DNA from: Gnetum montanum
Taxonomy: Eukaryota; Streptophyta; Gnetopsida; Gnetales; Gnetaceae
Length of the DNA stretch: 64,000 nucleotides
Direction of reading: 5' to 3'
Assembly: GCA_015680685.1 (NCBI GenBank)
Contig: MNCI01011534.1
Span: forward strand, 601,308 to 665,307
The position numbers were made by a program, and so were the translations under genes. Below the pieces are notes generated by a model. It was not told the origin of the DNA. It saw only the letters and a list, made by a program, of their open reading frames with translations, and did not search any database. This document shows positions 57,206 to 64,000 of the stretch, piece after piece (position 1 is the stretch's first letter; each line of letters begins with the position of its first letter).

Positions 57206-60000
57206 TATTGGTGACTGTTTGGGATGCGACCACCAACGAGTGTCTTTGAATAGGATTTAGGTGCTGGCTAGTCTTCTGGCAACACCAAGGCCCAGATACC
57301 TCCAAATAGACTTAGTAGTTAATGTGAGTATATGTGTGTGCTCTTGCGGTGTGCGGTTGTCAAAAATGAAACGATTGTGTTGTGTGTAAACTACAAATAA
57401 CTTATCTTAAACAGATTTAGCCAACTTTGCCAAGTACTGTGAGTTGTTGAGAGTTCCTATTTTGTTCAATTTCCTAGTCTATGCNCTGATTGAAATACCA
57501 TGGAGATTCACTTTAAAGATAAAAGAAGCTATTCTGGTCCCATCAAAATACCAAATATTTTCTGAACCCTCTTGACTATTGAATCGTTCAACGGCTTAAC
57601 TACATGCAGAGGCTCTCTTACAACAATCTCACTAGCGGTTCTTATACATTACAAAATAATAAAATTCACTACTAAAATGCTCTTGAGGCTTTTAAACACA
57701 AGCTCTTATATGGCAAAATTTTAATAGAAATATTCTATCATGCAACAAGAACAATAAGAGCAATCTAAAAATCCCAAAATTACTTGCCAAGCATGATACT
57801 ATCTAAACCACTAGCTAAAAAATTTAGACAAAATAAAAAACAATAAGCATAACTCACAAAACTATGAAAAAGAGGTTGAAATGTTCTCTTTAGCAAGTCA
57901 TCTTACAAGAAATCTTTCACAATTTCTTCTTTACAATCTTCCTCCAAGATCCGAAAGTGAGACCCAAGTGTGATCTAATAGTTCTCCCAAGAGTCCTTTT
58001 TTCTTCTAACCCCTGAAGCCTTTTTATAGGGTTCAAAAGGTAGTTAGACATTCCAAAATATCTTTGCTAACTTCTCTCCCAAGTAAGGAAGTTATAACTT
58101 GCCCAACAAGTTAGGAGATATAACTTGCAAACAAGTTAGAAGATTACTTTCCCAACAAGTTAGGAGATATTACTTGCCCAACAAGTTAGGAAGTTGTAAC
58201 TTATACATAAAATTAGGAGAAAATCATGCTAACATTGGCATGTGTCTTTAAATATTTCAAATATCTCTTTCATAAGTCATAACCTATATAATAATTTTTT
58301 AAAAAATAAAGCCAAGACCTCCATCTTTTTAATCTATTTGAGAACTCTCGATGTCGGCTGTTGAAGTTTCCTTGATAAGGGTAACTAAAACTGCAACTTC
58401 CTCTATTTTTGTGCAGGAAAATTATGCGGAAGAGTGTATTTCGGGCTGTCCAAACGAGCATGCTATCATTAATGTTGGAGGAAGGGTTTGTAGAGATGCT
58501 AAGAGCAAACAATCTGGGGAAGTTAGTGATGGGGTAAAACTCAAAACTGAAGGTGTCACTGCTCGAATTCCAGAACTGCCACCATGAAGCTCTGATTGTG
58601 GTTCCTATTTCAATTGGAGCGGCAACGACCATAAGAGCTCCTCCTCCTCCGCCATTAGAAAATCTCCTCCAGATCTATTTTTGGGTCTATCTCGGTCACT
58701 GCGCGAATGTGTGAAAAAGCATGAAGGGCTCTGCTATTTTGCTGTTGCTTCTTATTCTGTTCCGTGATTGTGGCACCAGCTTGTTAGGACTTTTTGGCAA
58801 GGCCAGCGGGACCATCTGAGTCAAAACAGATGAGCAGGATGCAGACTGCTTCTAGAAGTCCCGTTACATGTCATAGTTGCCACTGTGATGAAAAAGTAAA
58901 TTCGCGATAGTAGTAATAGTTGCAGTTATCATTATCAGACATTCTTAGATGGCATTAGCGTTGGCGTTGAGTCGGATTGGTTCTGGGATTGCTGTGGAAA
59001 TTCTCCACACTAGCCAGGCATAGCTGAATGTTGCAGCCAAGAAATGAGGGCAGACCAAGCTGGGCTGCCATTGTTGTCAGTAAAGCAGAGCTGTCCATGG
59101 CTGTTGAACTCAAACTGCCCACATTCTGTATGGTTGGATAGAATATCTTCCACTCCAACAAGCTCGTATAAAAATCAGCGCATAAATATCAAAACTAGAT
59201 CCCCACGCATTTAGTTTACTCTTATCCTTTATCTCAAACTGATGATGGTAGGTATTTGGCTAATATTGCAGCGAACATTGGAAACAAACATTCAAACAAG
59301 TTATATGAATTTCTATGCAAACTTATAACTATCATTATTTTGGTGAGGTGAGGTATGCTTACTCTAGGCAGCATAGTAAGGGAAACCGATAAAGGTTTTT
59401 GGTAGCAGGTTTTGAATTCAACATTTTCAAGCACAAAACTATTCAAAGTAATCTATCTTTGGCAAGTACTTAACTGATTCGCTATAATTTATGGTTGGAA
59501 TATGCCTTTAAGATAACCTATAAAGGTGCTAATACTAGGCTTTGAATCTTGTACCTTAGGGTGTCTACTAATCACTTAATTTTTGAGCTCTTTTTAATGA
59601 GGTGTGATATATGATAGCTTGGTTTTCTACTAAAATATCAATAATGTCTTAATACATCTTAAATTGTGAATTTTCAAGGGTTTCCTTTAACAAGCTAAGT
59701 GTTTGAAGTTTTATGGATCTCAAAGGTTTCACTAACAAATTTGATTTCTCTAAAATTATCATTTCTCCAACTATGCATGGTCGCCATGGTTGCTCCCCCT
59801 TGTGATGATGACTCTCAGATAATGCACAACGCAAAGACAGATTCCAGCATTCCACAAATCAAACCCACAAAAATCTGCAACAACCCAGCACATAGACCAG
59901 ACCTACTACTACATAAATATGCAGACCCTTGATTTCTTCCTTCATTTCTTGCTTCGATCTGCAAATTCCTGTTCCATGAAATGGCCAAAATGTGCCAACA
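57206..60000 (-). repeat. element G, 5' LTR, with collapsed segment at N57485
   Basis: TATTGGTGACTG to TGTGCCAACA. At the single N (57485) about 435 bp present in the other LTR (about 51908-52345) are missing, so the N marks an unresolved or collapsed stretch. TATA box (minus) near 58021-58030. Confidence 0.9.
58345..59165. other. exon-like cargo in U3 of element G (5' LTR copy)
   Basis: The second copy of 53180-54000. The + strand frame 58351-58587 is again 78 codons with the same start and stop position (ENYAEECISGCPNEHAIINV, GGRVCRDAKSKQ). The minus frame at 58955-59161 again contains LPTTM-like and FLGCNIQLC segments. In the minus orientation of this copy a longer 120-aa frame (58270-58632) is open as well. 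Confidence 0.5.
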
Positions 60001-60005
60001 ATCCC
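60001..60005. repeat. target site duplication of element G, right copy
   Basis: atccc directly after GTGCCAACA. Confidence 0.92.
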
Positions 60006-61842
60006 TTAGGATGGTCATATTGGCATATCTTGCATCCACTATCATTGTGTGTATCTGAATCCACAACCTCTTCGATGATGGCAACTTTGCCCTTAGCTTT
60101 GTTACGTGCATATTCTACTTCTCTCTTTTTTCTCTTTTCATGATCACTACCTTGCTCTCTAGACTCCTCTACTATTTTGAGAATGGTTTAAAATCTATTA
60201 TCTAGGGAGTCCCACATTTGGTCTACCTTTGCTGATACTTTCGATGCCAACTTTTGAATAAGCAAAGTTTTCCTATTCACCATCTCTTTGAGTGGTGACT
60301 CTTCTTCATCCTCACAAAATCTTACTCCCTTCTTTTAGAGGGAAGGATCTCTGTTATATTCCTCCACACTCTCTCATTTCCTTAGCTCACATTCCTCTTT
60401 AGCAACTTGCTCCAATAATCTTTGTACTTGATGGGCCCTAAGCTTGGATAGTCTTCCTTGGGCATATGTCCCAAGCCCATCTATGAGATCGCGTAGTTGA
60501 TCCCTCTATGAATAACCATGGCTAGGACAATAATGTAACAGTGCATAATATTAGCCCATGGTAGCATCCAAGGGTTCATGTCCTCCTTGTTTCCATCCTT
60601 GGATTTGCTTTCACAAGTTGGACACTCGGGAGTACGTTTGGTACTTATCGTTGAAAAATTCTAACATGGTACTCCACCTACGAATGGATTCCAGTTCTAA
60701 GGATTGGTACTAGCTCTTTACTTCTTTGACTAATGTTCGTGAGAACAACTTTAGCTTTTGCCATTCATTTTCTATGTTTTGTAAGGCACGTGCATCATGA
60801 AATGCTTGTAGATGATTTTGAGGATCAGCGTTGTATCCCCCTTCAAATCGTGGGATACTGTTCATGTCTAATCTCCTAATCCTACTATCTTTTTGGTACC
60901 TTTTTGGAACTATAACAACCTCAGTTATGTCTAGCATACTTTGGGTGGCAAGTAGGGGTTCATCATGATCATACTGTCGATGGCATCTATGATGCTTATG
61001 TGGTTCCCTACTTTCCCTCTTTTCATAATGAGTTTCTCTAGAATGCCCTCATCCCCTTTCTCGACTGTTTCATCTATGATCTCTATTCCTCTTACTATTA
61101 TCCTCATGGTCTTTTTCCTTATGACTATGTCCGAATCCTAAAGGAGAGGGTGAAGGAATGATGAAGGTGAAGAAGAAGGAGGATCATCACCATGATGATG
61201 CTTGCTTCCTTCTCTTTGTTGGTCGCAACCTCGATCGCTGTTATGATCAGAATGTCCATCTTTATCATGTGTTTGTGTTTCTCTTTTAGATCCTTTGTAT
61301 CCATTGGTACCAGAATCTAGGTTATGGATGTTTGAGTGAAGATTTTGATACACAACCCCTTGACAGAAGTCAATGGGAGGAACATCATTGTGTGAGAGAC
61401 TTCCTGAGGTAGGTTCACCACCCTCATTTTTACTTATGACATACAGGACATTCTGAGACAACTTTCCCTTCATGAATTCATGACGTCTCTCCTATTGTAG
61501 ATCCCTTTGACGTTGTGCCTCTGTGGGTTGATACTCCCTCAAGTCATGATCATGCACAATGTACTCTGCCTATAAGTGCTGCATATTAATGCATGAGAGA
61601 TCATGAAGAGGCATGCCCGAGATTGAGTGATCAGGAGGTAACACTATGTTACCTTCTAAATCATGCCAACGCAGTTGTTCATCCTAGTGGAGGATAAAGG
61701 TAAAGTTTGGTATATACTAATTGGGATGAATGTATACCACGCGAAACTGTTGAGGGACTGGTGGATTATCATTTGTACTACACCTTTGATTGTTCCCTGT
61801 ATCAAACCTAGGTAGTGAAACACTCTCGTAAGAAGGAGACAT
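60006..61842 (-). pseudogene. gag of element H, N-terminal and core parts
   Basis: Start at 61842 (MSPSYESVSLPR), as in element A. His/Asp/Ser-rich linker 61138-61473; core at 60710-60937 (IPRFEGGYNADPQNHLQAF, ENEWQKLKLFSRTL). The zinc finger CKICQYDHPKG begins at about 60045 and is cut by element G at the codon for the last Cys. Frameshifts between these pieces. Confidence 0.75.
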
Positions 61843-61961
61843 AATTTTCTATTCAATGTGTAATATTCTTCTCTTTAATAATTGTAAGATAACCAACCGT
61901 AACGGTTCATTCCAATGATGAGAAAAATTTCCTAAGTTCTAATTAGCACACAACCAACAAA

Positions 61962-61980
61962 GTTCCCAGCAATGGTGCCA
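61962..61980 (-). promoter_or_regulatory. primer binding site of element H
   Basis: Minus strand next to the 5' LTR: TGGCACCATTGCTGGGAAC. Confidence 0.75.
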
Positions 61981-61981
61981 A

Positions 61982-62817
61982 TGATGAGTGGCAAGGTATC
62001 CTTACGCTCAACCATACGAATACGAGCATACACACACAATTTGGTTGAATTCCAAGGACTAAGTGCTTATGCACCTTTGTAGAACAAGGACAAGTTGATC
62101 AATTATTGTCTTCCCAAGCTTACTTGTATGGCACGATTGTATGGTTAAGTAAACTTGAGGTATATGATTTTTATGGCTTTTATATTTTTATGTCTTGGTG
62201 CTACAAAGGGAGGAGAGAGATAACTTAGTAACTAATTTAATTTAACTACTCAACTATGCCTTAACTAGTCCTAACACCAGCATCTATTCTCACTTGCCGT
62301 ACACATCCTAAACCAGTGCAACACTACTAGGATTCCCAAACGCTAATCGTTACTGGCTTACCAAGCATTACACGCATGCTCGAGGTGGTTGTACTAAGTG
62401 TGCTTACTTAGGAGAGTTGTAAGGTGAGATAGAGAACATTAATTAACTAAGGAAAGCATTAAGTAATAGTAATTAACATTAATTAATCTATTCTGAATGC
62501 TGCAAGGTTTATCACAAAGTTTTTCTTTATTGTCGTACACAAGGTGTGCTTAGGTACACAATGCTCGAATAAAGATCCGTTCACTTTATGACTCCTACTG
62601 CAAGCACTCAGAAATAATTCTATCTATAGTAAGGGAAAAAGGCAAGAGTTTTGGTACAGGACTAAGACTAATTACCAAAACCAAGTGTGCTCACCTCTTA
62701 TTTATAGGCAACAAGGTAGGTCCTGATATCAGATGCCTAATATTACATGGAAGGCTCCGATATTGTGGACCCAATATCGCAGATGCGATATCGCAGTCCC
62801 GATATTGTGGTTCATCA
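61982..62817 (-). repeat. element H, 5' LTR, 836 bp
   Basis: TGATGAGTGG to GGTTCATCA. The U3 array gatatc, aatatt, gatatt, aatatc, gatatc, gatatt lies at about 62725-62808; TATA (minus) near 62697-62707. Confidence 0.9.
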
Positions 62818-62822
62818 CTATA

Positions 62823-64000
62823 GATCCACTTTAAGGAAGTGTCTTATGTAGAGAAAGTGGGAATATAGCTTTGTTACTCGTAGAGCTATTTTGTAGCCTT
62901 CTTAACAACTAATGTGGTGAAAGCTGACATTGTAGGTTTTGATGTAGAATAGCTTATTCGTATGATGGAAATGTGGTTTATCAGCCATCCTTTTATTAGA
63001 AGCTAATGTGGCATATGTTGATGTGGAAAAGATCTCTTGTAGAGTAGAAATTTAACTCTACAAACTAGCTCTATAAGCTGGCTCATGCAACATATGTTAT
63101 AAATTTTGTTTTACAATTGCTTTGTAGAATCATATTGTTACTCTATGAGCAACATCCTTCTTTCAACATTAACATGTAGATATAGGGATCCTTAGAGAGA
63201 CTGAATTTTGGTTCTATAAACTTTTTCCTTTAATTTTGACTTGAAAAAACTAAAGAATTTTTAATTTCAAGCTTTTACCTTGAGTAATTACATGGCGGAA
63301 GTTGACATAGCTAATGCTGACATGGAAGAGTTTGTTCATAGAGTAGAAATCTAGCTATACCAAACTAGCTCCATACCAAGATGTTGATGTGATATTTAAT
63401 GGCGTGAAAAAGTCTCTCTATATAACCTCTTTTTTATTCTTATGAATATGATACCGCACAACAAGTTGATGTGGTAGAACCATTTTGTAGAGCTAAATTT
63501 TGGTTCTATGAACTCCCTATTTATGATGATATGGAAAATTCATTTCAAAGCTTTCTTCCTAAACTATTTTCCTTAATTCTATGAGCCTACTAAATTTTTA
63601 AGAGCAAACATGAAGAGGTTTATTTGCATGGCTAACATGACCCATAGAATCCATTTTAGTTTTTCTTAGTAGATTCATATTTTGGCTCTATGTACATGCA
63701 TTAATCAAAGATCTTACTTGGTAGACCTGTTTAGTAGAACTATTTTAAAGCTCTATGAACCTCTTCCTGATGAAATGAATTTCACCAAAAATTTTAAGTT
63801 TTATGAATCTTAGCCACATTAACGAATTTGACATGGTAGAACTGAAAGTAAACTTTTTTGTGAGTTATACTTTTTGTTCTTTGTACAAGCTCTTTTCATT
63901 TTTCATGACCAAATGATGATGTGGCTCATAGGGCCACTTTGTAGAGTCTCTTCCTTACTCCTTAAATTATGTGTATGTGGAAGAGCCAATTTGTAGGACT
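62823..64000. repeat. degenerate minisatellite-like repeat, right block
   Basis: Continuation of 43525-44556: for example gttgatgtggtagaacc-attttgtagagctaa-attttggttctatgaact at 63463-63510, and gatgatgtggctcatagggccactttgtagag at about 63913-63944 (each in pieces). It runs off the window end. No gene seen. Confidence 0.6.

Larger units (their letters stand above)
51645..60000 (-). mobile_element. element G: gag-pro retroelement with 3.2-kb LTRs
   Basis: LTRs 51645-54834 (3190 bp) and 57206-60000 (2795 bp as assembled), TATTGG...GCCAACA, perfect atccc target duplication. The interior is only 54835-57205, with gag and protease on the minus strand and no RT, RNase H or integrase, so it is non-autonomous. 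Polypurine tract (minus: AAAGGGGGCAGAAA) at 54835-54848; candidate primer site (minus: TTTTGGTGCTAAAAGGAGGG) at about 57183-57202. By eye the LTRs differ at about 7 percent over 280 bp, less than the LTRs of A. That agrees with its being inserted into H. Confidence 0.92.
44562..62817 (-). mobile_element. element H: Athila/Tat-type Ty3/Gypsy retrotransposon, split by element G
   Basis: Same family as element A. LTRs 44562-45395 and 61982-62817, 5-bp target duplication ctaca/ctata, primer binding site at about 61962-61980. Gag-protease-RT-RNase H-integrase on the minus strand. Without G it is about 9.9 kb. It is better preserved than A at the protease (DSG) and RT (FMDD) active sites but still carries frameshifts. 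Confidence 0.92.

Overview
This window is nuclear DNA from a land plant with a repeat-rich genome. It holds one intact, intron-containing gene near the left end. Almost everything else is LTR retrotransposons nested inside one another. There is no prokaryotic gene organisation, no rRNA or tRNA gene that I can recognise, and no CRISPR. The lineage cannot be fixed from what is here. Old, CpG-depleted Athila/Tat-type elements would fit a gymnosperm or another large-genome plant, but that is only a guess.

Left part (1-10015). A truncated LTR lies at the window edge (1-291), followed by a decayed LINE reverse-transcriptase remnant. Then comes a complete 11-exon mitochondrial family-2 aldehyde dehydrogenase gene (ALDH2B type, 534 aa, + strand, 2324-7433). 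Downstream are small tandem repeats and a 197-bp hairpin element of MITE type with a TA target duplication.

Middle part (10016-44561). The oldest layer is a family here called B/G (long LTRs, gag-pro coding, minus strand). One of its LTRs carries a coiled-coil ORF upstream of its TATA box (10016-11911, and a second copy split into 23037-23605 and 33569 onward). Inserted into this layer are: element C (LTR 11912-12803, with coiled-coil and plant-transposon-protein pseudogenes); solo LTR E3 (16916-19037, TSD tatat), itself carrying solo LTR K (17471-18335); a chromovirus-like 5' LTR plus gag (D, about 19370-21660); a full-length Athila-like element A (23611-33563, TSD aggac, two 847-bp LTRs); and a Copia gag-only element E (37100-43519, TSD tctac/tctgc) that has an unrelated 264-aa ORF inside it.

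Right part (43525-64000). A degenerate minisatellite-like repeat is split by a second Athila-like element, H (44562-62817, TSD ctaca/ctata). H is in turn split inside its gag zinc finger by element G (51645-60000, TSD atccc). G has LTRs of about 3.2 kb, longer than its 2.4-kb gag-pro interior, and each LTR carries a GC-richer, exon-like cargo block.

Apart from the aldehyde dehydrogenase no host gene works here. The reverse-transcribing genes are broken by stops and frameshifts. Four element families place arrays of GAYRTC hexamers (GACGTC, GATGTC, GACATC, GATATC) just upstream of a TATA box. In one LTR all four variants stand at the same place in four consecutive 20-bp units. Element names A-K are mine.
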